Assembly: GCA_038501625.1 (NCBI GenBank)
Contig: JAZAYU010000080.1
Span: 868,001 to 932,000 of the forward strand
DNA: 64,000 bases
Direction of reading: 5' to 3'
From: Corbicula japonica
Taxonomy: Eukaryota > Mollusca > Bivalvia > Venerida > Cyrenidae
The translations under genes were made by a program, and so were the position numbers. The notes under the pieces are model-generated. The model was not told the DNA's origin and did no database searches. It saw nothing but the letters and a program-made list of their open reading frames with translations. Below are positions 20,943-33,542 of the stretch, one piece after another. The first letter of the stretch is position 1, and every line of letters starts with the position of its first letter.

Positions 20943-21083
20943 CAACAATTGCTTCAATCGACTTCTTCTCTGAAACGGCTTGGCCAATTTTGATGAAACT
21001 TGCCACGGATGTTCCTTGCATGAAGCTCTTCCAAAGTTGTTCAAAGAAATCAATTCCATGCAGAACTCTGGTTGTCATAGCAA

Positions 21084-24000
21084 CCGAAAGGAAAAACTTT
21101 AAAAATCTTCTTGTCTGAAACCACAAGGCCTAGAGCTTAGATATTTGGAATTTAGCATCCTCTAGTGGAGCTCTACAAAGATTGTTCAAATTATTTTCCT
21201 GGGATCAAAATTGGCTCCGCCCCAGGGGTCACTTCATTTTATATAGACTTATATAGGAAAGGCTTTAAAAATCTTCTTGTCTGAAACCACAAGGCCTAGA
21301 GCTTAGATATTTGGCATTTAGCATCCTCTAGTGGAACTCTACAAAGATTGTTCAAATAATTTCCCTAGGGTCAAAATTGGCCCCGCCCCAGGGGTCACTT
21401 CATTTTGTATAGACTTATATAGGAAAAACTTTAAAAATCTTCTTGTCTGAAACCACAAGGCCTAGAGCTTAGATATTTGGCATTTAGCACCCTCTAGTGG
21501 AACTCTACAAAGATTGTTCAAATGATTTCCCTGGGGTCAAAATTGGCCCCGCCCCAGGGGTCACTTCATTTTACATAGACTTATATAGGAAAAACTTTAA
21601 AAATCTTCTTGTCTGAAACCACAAGGCCTAGAGCTTAGATATTTGGCATTTAGCATCCTCTAGTGGAACTCTACAAAGATTGTTCAAATTATTTCCCTAG
21701 GGTCAAAATTGGCCTCGCCCCAGGGGTCACTTCATTTTGTATAGACTTATATAGGAAAAACTTTAAAAATCTTCTTGTCTGAAACCACAAGGCCTAGAGC
21801 TTAGATATTTGGCATTTAGCACCCTCTACTGGAACTCTACAAAGATTGTTCAAATGATTTCCCTGGGGTCAAAATTGGCCCCGCCCCAGGGGTCACTTCA
21901 TTTTACATAGACTTATATAGGAAAAACTTTAAAAATCTTCTTGTCTGAAACCACAAGGCCTAGAGCTTAGATATTTGGCATTTAGCATCCTCTAGTGGAA
22001 CTCTACAAAGATTGTTCAAATTATTTCCCAGGGGTCTAAATTGGCCCCGCCCCAGGGGTCACTTCATTTTATAAAGACTTAATTGTATAGGAATAACTTT
22101 AAAAATCTTCTTGTCTGAAACCACAAGGCCTAGAGCTTAGATATTTGGCATTTTGCATCCTCTAGTGGAACTCTACAAAGATTGTTCAAATTATTTCCCT
22201 GGGGTCAAAATTGGCCCCGCCCCAGGGGTCACTTCATTTTGTATAGACTTATATAGGAAAAACTTTAAAAATCTTCTTGTCTGAAACCACAAGGCCTAGA
22301 GCTGAGATATTTGGCATTTTGCATCCTCTAGTGGAACTCTACAAAGATTGTTCATATTTTTCCCCTGGGGTCAAAACTGGCCCCGCCCCAGGGGTCACTT
22401 CATTTTGTATAGACTTATATAGGAAAGACTTTAAAAATCTTCTTGTCTGAAACCACAAGGCCTAGAGCTTAGATATTTGGCATTTAGCACCCTCTAGTGG
22501 AACTCTACAAAGATTGTTCAAATGATTTCCCTGGGGTCAAAATTGGCCCCGCCCCGGGGGTCACTTCATTTTACATAGACTTATATAGGAAAAACTTAAA
22601 AATCTTCTTGTCTGAAACCACAAGGCCTAGAGCTGAGATATTTGGCATTTAGCACCCTCTAGTGGAACTCTACAAAGATTGTTCAAATTATTTCCCTGGG
22701 GTCAAAATTGGCCCCGCCCCAGGGGTCACTTCATTTTATATAGACTTATATAGGAAAGGCTTTAAAAATCTTCTTGTCTGAAACCACAAGGCCTAGAGCT
22801 TAGATATTTGGCATTAGCATCCTCTAGTGGAACTCTACAAAGATTGTTCAAATTATTTCCCTAGGGTCAAAATTGGCCCCGCCCCAGGGGTCACTTCATT
22901 TTGTATAGACTTATATAGGAAAAACTTTAAAAATCTTCTCGTCTGAAACCACAAGGCCTAGAGCTTAGATATTTGGCATTTAGCACCCTCTAGTGGAACT
23001 CTACAAAGATTGTTCAAATTATTTCCCTGGGGTCAAAATTGGCCCCGCCCCAGGGGTCACTTCATTTTACATAGACTTATATGGGAAAAACTTTAAAAAT
23101 CTTCTTGTCTGAAACCACAAGGCCTAGAGCTTAGATATTTGGCATTTAGCATCCTATAGTGGAACTCTACAAAGATTGTTCAAATTATTTCCCTAGGGTC
23201 AAAATTGGCCCCGCCCCAGGGGTCACTTCATTTTGTATAGACTTATATAGGAAAAACTTTAAAAATCTTCTTGTCTGAAACCACAAGGCCTAGAGCTTAG
23301 ATATTTGGCATTTAGCACCCTCTAGTGGAACTCTACAAAGATTGTTCAAATTATTTCCCTGGGGTCAAAATTGGCCCCGCCCCAGGGGTCACTTCATTTT
23401 ACATAGACTTATATGGGAAAAACTTTAAAAATCTTCTTGTCTGAAACCACAAGGCCTAGAGCTTAGATATTTGGCATTTAGCATCCTCTAGTGGAACTCT
23501 ACAAAGATTGTTCAAATGATTTCCCTGGGGTCAAAATTGGCCCCGCCCCAGGGGTCACTTCATTTTGTATAGACTTATATAGGAAAAACTTTAAAAATCT
23601 TCTTGTCTGAAACCACAAGGCCTAGAGCTCAGATATTTGGAATTTAGCACCCTCTACTGGAACTCTACAAAGATTGTTCAAATGATTTCCCTGGGGTCAA
23701 AATTGGCCCCGCCCCAGGGGTCACTTCATTTTACATAGACTTATATAGGAAAAACTTTAAAAATCTTCTTGTCTGAAACCACAAGGCCTAGAGCTTAGAT
23801 ATTTGGCATTTAGCATCCTCTAGTGGAACTCTACAAAGATTGTTCAAATTATTTCCCAGGGGTCTAAATTGGCCCCGCCCCAGGGGTCACTTCATTTTAT
23901 AAAGACTTGTATAGGAAAAACTTTAAAAATCTTCTTGTCTGAAACCACAAGGCCTAGAGCTTAGATATTTGGCATTTTGCATCCTCTAGTGGAACTCTAC

Positions 24001-24950
24001 AAAGATTGTTCAAATTATTTCCCTGGGGTCAAAATTGGCCCCGCCCCAGGGGTCACTTCATTTTGTATAGACTTATATAGGAAAAACTTTAAAAAATCTT
24101 CTTGTCTGAAACCACAAGGCCTAGAGCTGAGATATTTGGCATTTTGCATCCTCTAGTGGAACTCTACAAAGATTGTTCATATTATTCCCCTGGGGTCAAA
24201 ACTGGCCCCGCCCCAGGGGTCACTTCATTTTGTATAGACTTATATAGGAAAAACTTTAAAAATCTTCTTGTCTGAAACCACAAGGCCTAGAGCTTAGATA
24301 TTTGGCATTTTGCACCCTCTAGTGGAACTCTACAAAGATTGTTCAAATGATTTCCCTGGGGTCAAAATTGGCCCTGCCGCAGGGGTCACTTCATTTTATA
24401 TAGATTTATATATATGAAAATCTTTAAAAATCTTCTTGTCTGAAACCACAAGGCCTAGAGCTTAGATATTTGGCATTTAGCATCCTCTGTTGGAACTCTA
24501 CAAAGATTGTTCATATTATTTTCCTGGGGTCAAAATTGGCCCCACCCCAGGGGTCACTTTATTTTGCATAGACTTATATAGGAAAAACTTTAAAAATCTT
24601 CTTGTCTGAAACCACAAGGCCTAGAGTTTAGATATTTGGCATTTAGCACTCTCTAGTGGAACTATACAAAGATTGTTCAAATGATTTCCCTGGGGTCAAA
24701 ATTGGCCCTTCCGCAGGGGTCACTTCATTTTATATAGATTTATATATGAAAAACTTTAAAAATCTTCTTGTCTGAAACCACAAGGCCTAGAGCTTAGATA
24801 TTTGGCATTTAGCATCCTCTATTGGAACTCTACAAAGATTGTTCAAATTATTTTCCTGGGGTCAAAATTGGCCCCGCCCCAGCGGTCACTTAATTTTACA
24901 TAGACTTGTATAGGCAAAACTTTAAAAATCTTCTTGTCTGAAACCAGAAG
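21084..24950 (+). repeat. 166-bp satellite array, ~24 units, with higher-order structure
   Basis: Every unit has GTCTGAAACCACAAGGCC, CTCTACAAAGATTGTTCA and GGGGTCACTTCATTTT. Start-to-start distances are 166 bp with a few 164-170. Diagnostic variants recur about 1,828 bp apart (11 units). Confidence 0.95.
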
Positions 24951-25004
24951 CTGAGAGTACTTTTGTACTTAGGTGAGCGATATAGGGCCATCATGGCCCT
25001 CTTG

Positions 25005-25690
25005 TTTTTAATTCTAGTATATTGAATTATTGATATAGTCGTTAACTTTTCTCCCCACTGACCGTTCCAAGGCGGTAACCCCTCGGGTTATCACTTTTCG
25101 TTGTTTGTGGCGTCCATATTAAAATTGATTCTTTTAATACCATGCTCTCTTTTCCTCTCTACTGTTTGGCTGTGTGGGGAGGCTGTGTCTGCTGGATGTG
25201 GCCATCCCTGATATGCATATTTCACCTTTTCACCAAACAACCGCACGATCTCTAAATGTCCAGACCCCATTTGATACATAAGTTTTATATGCTCAATATT
25301 TATGACTCCTTTCTCGGATTTGAATTCCTTTTTCCAAATAAATTTCACAGCAAGTAAAATGATTGGAAATGACAGATCTTATCAATTGTTCATGCGCATG
25401 CGCTCTAAGATGTTGATAAATTGTGCCTTCAAAAATATACAAATCTTATCATTAAATGACTTGTTATTTACAACGTACGTGTATGTTTAAGTATGAAAAG
25501 AGAAAGTGGGAGAAGGTTGGGCGTATGTGGAATTCGATCTCATTATCTACACAATTCTACTAATATCGAATGCGGTGCAACGGTTATTACCGAAGCAGAC
25601 GTGTTCAACGTAATGTATATATACTAATAGTTTTCATTTAGAATAACAACACGTCAGTTTAATAAATTTACGAAACGATATGAAGTTTTT
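25005..25690. other. No confidently recognised gene
   Basis: An 85-codon open frame on the - strand (25348-25091) has no recognisable domain and looks like part of an unidentified repeat. Confidence 0.4.
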
Positions 25691-25699
25691 CGATCTTAG

Positions 25700-26045
25700 T
25701 TCACTTAAGTTGATTTATATTTAAACACCCATATGACTAATATAATTAAAAACTGACAACAATATTTTGTGTCATTTTCACATACATAATTATGTAAACA
25801 ATATGAGCTATTGGAAACATTATTTTTGTTTTGGTCTTGAAAGTTCTGGTCCCTTCCTGGTCTCTTAAATATGTGACAAACGTTATTTTTTTCTTTTCAT
25901 ACATAAATGTTCCTTAAAAAGGACTCAACATATTGTAGTCAGGATCATTTTACTCATCTAGGCATTCAAAATAATGTTTTATATTGTTTTGTTTTTGTTC
26001 ACTTATGTAAATAGAATTTTAGCGAATTTAAGATCTACAGTTAGT
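25700..26045. mobile_element. Family C element, diverged fragment
   Basis: Shares TTCTGGTC, CTCAACATATTGT, TCATTTTACTCA and ATGTAAATAGAATTTTA blocks in order with the 7080 element. The 26066 element lies directly against its end. Confidence 0.65.
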
Positions 26046-26141
26046 TGACGGTTCCAGTGAGTTTTTAGCTCGACTATTCGAAGAATATGTCGAGCTATTC
26101 TACTCACTTAGGTGTCGGCGTCGGCGTCGCCGTCCCGCTTT

Positions 26142-27560
26142 GGTTAAAGTTTGCATGCAACAAACCTATATCTCACAAACTACTATAGCTACAGCTTTGA
26201 AACTTGGCACACTTGTTTATCATCATGTCCCGAGTGTGTGTGCCAAGAACCATAAATCTAACTTTCATTTTGATCAAATTATGGCCCTTTTTCGACTTAG
26301 AATTTCAGGTTAAAGTTTGCGTGCAAGCTACTGTACAAACACATAACTTCAATACTACTTACACTACAGCTTTGAAACTTGGCACACTTGTTCATCATCA
26401 TGTCCCGAGTGTGTGTGCCAAGAACCATAACTCTAACTTTCATTTTGATCAAATTATGGCCCTTATTCGACTAAGAATTCTAGGTTAAAGTTTGCGTGCA
26501 AGCTACTGTACAAACACATAACTGCCATACTCTTAATACTACAGCTTTGAAACTTTCAGCACTTGGTCATTATCATATCCTGAGTGGATATGCCAAGAAC
26601 CATTACTCTTACTTCCATTTTTTTTAAATTATGGCCCTTTTTCGACTTAGAATTTCAGGTTAAAGTTTGCGTGCAAGGTACTGTATAAACACATAACTTC
26701 AATACTACTTATACTACAGCTTTGAAACTTTCAGCACTTGTTCATTATCATATCCCGAGTGGATATGCCAAGAACCATAACTCTTACTTCCATTTTGATC
26801 AAATTATGGCCCTTTTTCGACTTAGAATTTTAGGTTAAAGTTTGCGTGCAAGCTAGTTTCTTTAATACTTCTTGTACTATAGCTTTGAAACTTTCAACAC
26901 TTGTTTACCATCATGACCCCGACTATGTATTCCAAGAACCATAACTCTTTCTTTAATTTTTAATCAAATTATAGCCCTTTTTCAACTTAAAATTTCTGGT
27001 TAAAGTTTGCATGCAAGCTAGTTACTTTCATACTTCTTGTACTATAGCTTTGAAACTAAAGACACTTGTTCACCATCATGACCCTGACTATGTATGCCAA
27101 GAACCATAACTCTTTCTTTGATTTTATTTTAAATTATTGCCCCTTTTCACTTAGAATTTAAGGTTAAAGTTTGCATGCAAGCTAGTTACTTTCATACTTC
27201 TTTGTACTACAACTTTGAAATTTGTTCTTTATCATGACCCTGACTATGTTTGCCAAGAACCATAACTCTTTCTTTGATTTTTATCAAATTATTGGGCTTT
27301 TTAGAATTAGAAATTAAGGTTTAAGTTTACGTGCAAGATGGTGAAACCTCATACCTTTCATTCTATTAAAACCACAACTTTTAAACTTTGTATACCTTTA
27401 TTTTATCATACATCAGGTTGATGTTCAAAGGCCCATAACTCATCCTTGCTTTTTTTATTTAATTTTTGCCCTTTTTCACTTTGAAATTAGAATTAAGACT
27501 TAGAAATTATGGTTAAAGTTTCAGTGTTAGTGTTTTTCATAGGTAATGCTATAGAAAAGG
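26142..27560 (+). repeat. Tandem core repeats of 156-193 bp
   Basis: Units carry CAGCTTTGAAACTT, CCAAGAACCATAACTC and TCAAATTATGGCCC. Similarity falls toward the 3' side. The first period is 166 bp, the same as the satellite at 21084. Confidence 0.88.
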
Positions 27561-27607
27561 TTTAAAACAGATTTACTTAACATACTTTGGATGAAAGTGT
27601 TGAGTGG

Positions 27608-28156
27608 TTATACTATACTATACTATACTATACTATACTATACTATACTATACTATACTATACTATACTATACTATACTATACCATACCATACCATACCA
27701 TACCATACCATACCACACCACACCACACCACACCACACCACACCACACCACACCACACCACACCACAACACAACACAACACAACACAACCACATACCACA
27801 CCACACCACACCACCCCCAGCACCCCCCACCACCACCACCACACCACACCACCATCACCCCCACCACCACATACCACCACTACAAACAACACCACCACCA
27901 CACCACCACCTCCACACCACCACATACCACCACCACCAACAACAACAACAATACCACCACCACCACCAACAACACCATCACCAATAACAACACCACCAAC
28001 AACAACACCACAAACAACAACACCACCAAAAGCAACACCACCACCACCAACAACAACAACAACAACAACAACACAAACAACAGAAATAACAATAACAAAA
28101 ATAACAACAACAACTCCACCAACAACACTGTCAACAACACCACCAACAACACCCCC

Positions 28157-28187
<31 letters not shown>

Positions 28188-28580
28188 CTACCACCACCAA
28201 CAACAACAACACCAACAAGACAACCAACAATAACACAAAGAACAACAACAACACCACCATCAACACCACCACCAACTATACCGTAAACAACACCACAAAC
28301 AAAAACACCACCACCAACAACACCATCACCAACAACACGAACACCACCAACAACAACACCACCACCAACATCAACACCAACAATAGCATCAACAACACCA
28401 ACAACTAACAACACTAACAACAACACCAACATAACAACACTACCACCAACAACACCACCACCAACAACAACAACACCACCACTACCAACACCAACAACAA
28501 TACCAACAACAGCAACTGCACCAACACCACCAACAACAGCAACCAGCATACCATACCATACTATACTACACCACACCTCA
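27608..28580 (+). repeat. Pentanucleotide-derived A/C-only tract
   Basis: TACTA repeats (27608-27680) pass to TACCA (27681-~27714), CACCA (to ~27765) and CAACA (to ~27788). Then ~760 bp of irregular CCA/ACA triplets with very few G or T, closing with TACCA/TACTA again. Open frames through it are low-complexity artefacts. Confidence 0.95.
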
Positions 28581-28860
28581 CCACATCACTTTAGGTGGGC
28601 AGGGATAGTGGGTTGATGGGTGTGGGATCAGGGGTGTATGGGCTGGGTTGTGTAAACACTCTTAAAAAACTACAATAATAAATTAAGTGTAATTTATTGA
28701 TTTCCTAACTTAGATTAAGAAACTTTTGTTCATGTGTGTGTGTTGGGTGTCATAAACTCCTGAATTACTTCCCAGTTTAAATGAAGCCCAGTTTAATATG
28801 TGCTTAAATATGTCTGACTTCGAATAGTCGAGCTTGCAGTCGTTTCCGACTGGCTCTTGT

Positions 28861-30300
28861 TCATATTTTGTACATAAACTGTTTTATACGGTCGATCTAG
28901 GGACGATGTTTTTTTGCATATAAGTAGGAAAATATCTCCTCTATAAAATAGAATTTTCGTTTTTTACGTTTCATTTAAAAATCGTCTGCAAATTGTTGAC
29001 TTATCGCTGTTGTCATTTAGCTAGTTCCGACGAGCATTTGTCACCTCCGGTGGAAAATGAGTCATATGTAAAAATCATAGCTGGATGTTTCCTTGGAAGT
29101 TGATCTTGAATATACCAATGTGCATGTAAATGCAGCTCTTGCGTGGATTCCAGCATTAAAAGAACTGCCCACAGAGCTACACAATGTTACAAGCGACTCG
29201 GGGCGCTTTCTGAAGGTTGCGGAAGATTATCTAGTTCTGGGGGATTCCGAACGTATTTCCGGTTGGCGCCTGTTGGCGTCGAAAGGTATGTTGACAATTA
29301 TTTTAATCAAACATCGATTTATATTTGTAGCGATTTCCTGAAACATTGATAAACATTAAGTTAATGAAATAAAAATTCAAAACATGCCAGGTATGGTAAT
29401 TTTGGAAATCGTTTTTAGTGGTTTTTTATTTTGCAAGTTTATAGGAATCGCCTAATGGTCGGAAATCGCACAAGGAATTTATTCAAAGCTGAATAGCCAA
29501 AGCGAGTTAACTCGTGTTGACAACCGTATTATTGGCGGAGAAGTTAACTCCCTTACAAAAAAGAGTTTTAAAACCGATTGACGTTACCTATGCCAAATAT
29601 AAGCGAATTTACTCGTATTGACAACCATTTTGAATTTATAGATAAAGACTGAGAAAGTCAAATCCAAAATTACAAAAACATTCTAAGTTGTACATGTTAT
29701 CTTGATTAAGGGGACCGTGCTTCCAAGTGCAATCGACACTGGCTGTAGTTCGCTTGTGAAATCGTCTTAGGTTTTTATCTGATTGCAAAAAAATTTCTCG
29801 CGCCGACTTGATGCTATGCATCAAAATTTTTCTTGTGTTCCTCTCTCACTTTTTCACTGCTTTTACATTAGCAACAAAACTGAAGTGTCCAGAGCTGTTA
29901 AGTTCACATTCATAGTATACGAGTTCCAATGCAAAAGTGTTTGTGCTTGAGTTGAGCTCAAAGCTGAGAAAATTATCTTGGAAATAACCTGTTGCCGTGA
30001 GCAAGTAATTAAGTTAACTATACAGTTTCTCGCGTGTGCACATATTCACAATATTAGCCAGAGTTGACATTCTGCTGCGTAGGTAATGTAATTATCCGGC
30101 GCGACAGTCTTTCAACGCTTTCAGTGCTTTAATCATTAACTGACACCACGACGGAAGTAGCATTGTAACAATGTTGACACATAACAAAAACGTCGTGGTC
30201 GAAATAATTCCAGGGCATGACAAACTAAAACAAAAGAAAACCCCGTTTGTATCAGAACTGTAACTCACAGACAATAAATATTTAAATAAATATTTAAACA
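28861..30300. other. Mostly unassigned; one possible orphan exon
   Basis: Contains a local near-repeat (AGCGAGTTAACTCGTGTTGA at 29499, AGCGAATTTACTCGTATTGA at 29603) and the possible exon 29081-29285. Nothing else recognised. Confidence 0.4.
29081..29285 (+). other. Possible isolated exon, unidentified
   Basis: Open from a CATAG acceptor to a GAAAG/GTATGT donor. It would encode ~68 residues including NAALAWIPALKELPTELHN and RFLKVAEDYLVLGDSERIS, with balanced, non-repetitive composition. No family recognised and no partner exon found. Confidence 0.2.
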
Positions 30301-30945
30301 AGACGGTCCATAGGACCCTGGGTTGCTCACCTGTCAATAACTGCCCAATGGTTGCAAGAGCTGTGTGCAAGTTTGGTAAAAATCAATTCAAAAAAATAAG
30401 CTGCTATTGTGGAGACAAGGTCAAAATAGCTTACTATGGCTCTTTCAAGGGCCATAACTCTGGAACCCATTGTGGAATCTAGCTGGTTCACGAAAGGAAC
30501 CAAGATCTTATAGTAACTCAAGTATTATACAAGTCTGATTAAATTCAAATAAAAATGAAGCTGCTATTGTGCAGACAATGTCAAAGAAGTTAATTTTGGC
30601 ACTTTCAGGGGCCATAACTCTGGAGCCCATAACGCAATATGGCAATTTCAAGAAAGGAACCAAAATCTTATGGTAATGAAAAGATCAGACCAAAATTAAG
30701 ACCACTAGAGTGCAGACAAGCTATTATTTTTACTTGACCTAGTGAACTAGTTTTCAAGGTCACAGGAGCCATTTTCGAGCTTGACCTAGATATCATTGAG
30801 ATAAACATTCTGACCAAGCTTGAAGAAGATCAGGCCAAAATTAAGACCGCTTGAGTGCAGACAAGCTTTTTCTATAACATGACCTAGTGACCTAGTTTTC
30901 AGGTTCACATGACCAAGTTTCGAACTTAAACTAAATTTACAAAAT
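30301..30945 (+). mobile_element. Degraded HINE-like repeat, 5' part
   Basis: Begins with hairpin GGTCC/GGACC and GGTTGCTCACCTGTC, then diverged tandem cores with GGGCCATAACTCTGGA and GACCTAGTGACCTAGTTTTC motifs. No 3' hairpin found. Confidence 0.5.
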
Positions 30946-31849
30946 TTAGTATGTAAGTGCTTTCATACAATATTTAATTTAAAAACCACCTGTGCATTCT
31001 GCGACCAGATTTAACTGAATAAATGTGTGTTTTATGTGGCATTTCATTCATTTCAGTTGTAACGGCATCTGCAGATCATTTGACCATTAGCGAAAGCATT
31101 ATGAAACATGCTGCCTGATTGACAGATTCTAAAACTAGTAAACGGACAGAACCGCTAGTGATTGAGGATGGTACTAATTGGTCGTCATCAGATCTAACAT
31201 TATTTTTGATCTGACTTCAGTGAGCTTGGAGATTTATCAACATGACAAATAATAAGGTTAAGGTGGAACGCGACACTTTGCGAATTTTCGAATTTCTTTA
31301 TGAAATTTGGTATGGTATTTATTGACGATGACTCCAGCATGAATCCGCAAACCGTTTTTCGATTGATCAAAAAGTTGTTTAGATATTTGCCTTCAAAGTT
31401 TGCTATCAACGCCAGTTTTCTGAGGTGACGTCGACGACGCACGGCGAACACTTTTTCGGGGCTGGCCGATAATTAGGGTTTTCAATTTCATTTATTCTTT
31501 CACAGGTGAATTTGCGCTGAAAATACCTTTCAGGTGATATAAGATTTAACATATTGTGACCAGTTTTGACAACGTTATGTACAGTTAAACGCAGTTTTCG
31601 CGTTAAAAATGACGTCGAGTTTTGCCTTTTTTCTGTCGACTTTTTCAAAATTGTGAAAAATTCCCGAATTTAATTTTTGATTTTTTTGCTTTCAAAGTTT
31701 TGAAAAAAAAACAACAATTCCAATCAAATAAGCGAATAAAATTTTGAGGTCACCGACTTCGTTATTGTGCTATTACCGTTTTAAGTACCCCTCTCCCCTT
31801 TTGAAGAAATACGTTATTTTTGGAAATTTTAAAAACAAAATAGTTCATT

Positions 31850-32909
31850 AATTAAAAACTTCGACAAAAGACGAGGCAAATGAAGTTTAAATGAATTATA
31901 AAATAAAAATGACATCTTATCTATTTCATTTTTGTTATTTTGTCAAAAATATCTTTAAAAACGCTACTACGGGTAAAATGAACATTCCAAAAAGCGTATA
32001 TTAATACTTACGTCAATTATTTCTATTCAGACGTTACACTAATAATTATCAAGTATTTGGATGTTATACCTACAAATTCTGCTGATTTCTTCTAATGTTG
32101 TCAAAGCATTTTCGCAAAGGTGGGCTAACTTTATTTAAAAGTGCTCTTAATAACTTAAGAAGCGCACAAGATTTATTATGTAGTTATAGACATTTGATTC
32201 AAACCGTTCAAATCTATAGTCTATGCACGTAAAATAAATACTGTAGTAGCTAAATTTGTGCGCGGTGACGCCTAAAATAATTTTAAAAAACATTTCGTAG
32301 CCGCAGCAGATCTATAAAAGGAATATCTAATATCAATTCTGATTGTCTTCTAAAAAGTTAAAGGGATGATCATTCATCCTTCAGTCGTGCTATTGTTTGA
32401 TTGTTCCCATTATTTTCTTCAAATACACATTTTTGTTTTGCTTGTAAGCTGCAATTTTAAATGGTTGACATTGATTTTACCTACATCTACGGTATTTTTA
32501 TTGTTCCATGATGCGATGCTCCATTAGCGTGGTCGTGCGTCTGTAACTGTATTCCATTTACCCATACGCGTATTCATGTACATTGTAGGCCTACTTCATA
32601 TTGTGCAAATTCTAAATTCTTTTATGATTGATCGCAGTGTTCACAGTTTTCCCATAAAAGCGTTTGCAAAGAAAGTATAGCAAAAGAATAGCCAAGTTGT
32701 TAAGTGGTATGTTGCTTGAACTATTGTTTGTGGCAGTAATTAACATATTTGATTTTGTATTGTTCATCTTTATTTTTTTTTTTTCTTCATTTTAATTTTG
32801 TGTGTATGTGTGTAGTTATAATATTTTTGATGGCCTCTTGAAAATAAGATTTGTATTATTGTTGTTTTACTTTGTACAAAACTTAAGAGTTACCATCTAT
32901 AAATAAAGA

Positions 32910-32948
<39 letters not shown>

Positions 32949-33300
32949 GAATAGCACACAGTGAGAAAAACGACACAACAACGGTGAAGGCCGCGGCTGC
33001 ACGGAGGTATGGAATACGCCCCTTGTTTTCTTGTTTAATGTACTTTCTCGGAAACGGCTGCGATACATACACAGACCACGCAACATGTAATTCCTGTTCG
33101 TGTCTGTTTCTTGTCCAACATAGATTGCTGAAAAAGTATGACCGGTAATTCCGTGCTTATGTGCCGCCGTGTCTGCGGCTATGCGCAATATGCTATTTTC
33201 ACTGTCTCGACAGTCTACAAAGAAAGGTACCACGAAACGAAGCAGCATCAGACAAAGAAAATTGTTGTCTAACTCGAGTAAGAAATAATCCCAGATTCGT
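31850..33300. other. Interior of family F, non-coding
   Basis: AT-rich. Contains a (TTA)12 microsatellite at 32912-32946 preceded by AATAAAG, which looks like the tail of an old retroposon. The adjoining frames are driven by the microsatellite. Confidence 0.5.
32912..32946. repeat. (TTA)n microsatellite
   Basis: About twelve TTA units in a row. Confidence 0.95.
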
Positions 33301-33304
33301 TTAA

Positions 33305-33542
33305 CCCCTTCCTATAATATATATTTACGCCTTTAACGCATTAGCAAAACAGCGTAGATCCAGATCAGCCGGCACATCCGATCTAATCGATTTCTCTTTT
33401 TTTTATTTTGTCTGATCAGGATCTGCACTGTAAGATTTTTGGTCAGTAATAACCATATAAATCAAAAGCGAACATTGTTGATCCTTATCCTGATCGGGAT
33501 CTACACTGTTCGTCCATTCCCTTTAGGCGTTTAAGGAAAGGG
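33305..33542. repeat. Family A MITE with TTAA target duplication inside family F
   Basis: TTAA at 33301-33304 and 33543-33546. A TTTCTCTTTTTTTTATTTTG insertion lies in the left arm. Confidence 0.85.

Larger units (their letters stand above)
20844..25004 (+). mobile_element. Helentron/HINE-like element expanded by a 166-bp satellite
   Basis: 5' end is a hairpin of AGCTCACCTGTCAC and its complement, followed by a (GTCCGTC)-type run. About 24 tandem 166-bp units follow. The 3' end has AGGTGAGCG, which inverts the 5' end, then hairpin AGGGCCAT/ATGGCCCT and TCTTGTT. No coding sequence. This architecture resembles mollusc pearl/CvA-type repeats and Helentron-associated elements. The superfamily call rests on structure alone. 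Confidence 0.7.
26066..28860 (+). mobile_element. Helentron/HINE-like element with ~9 core units and an A/C tract
   Basis: 5' hairpin AGCTCGAC/GTCGAGCT, then GTCGGCGTCGG. About nine core units follow, starting GGTTAAAGTTTG near 26142, 26308, 26483, 26658, 26833, 26998, 27162, 27317 and 27511. A ~970-bp low-complexity tract comes next. The 3' end carries CGAATAGTCGAGC (inverting the 5' end), hairpin CAGTCG/CGACTG and CTCTTGTT. Non-coding. Confidence 0.65.

Noticed and set aside
20847..21126. Overlapping frames at the start of the satellite element
   Set aside because: Open on both strands because of the CGTC microsatellite and core repeat. They have no homology or start context.
26204..26488. 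94-codon frame beginning MAHLFIIMSRV
   Set aside because: It spans two tandem core units and repeats its own sequence, so it is a repeat artefact.
27587..28576. Long open frames (up to 273 codons + and 302 codons -) rich in Thr/Asn/His or Val/Gly
   Set aside because: They run through the A/C-only simple repeat, where stop codons are rare by composition. No domain, no splice logic.
32883..33248. 121-codon - strand frame
   Set aside because: Its C-terminal third is Ile/Asn from the (TTA)n microsatellite. The rest is unremarkable and inside a transposon.
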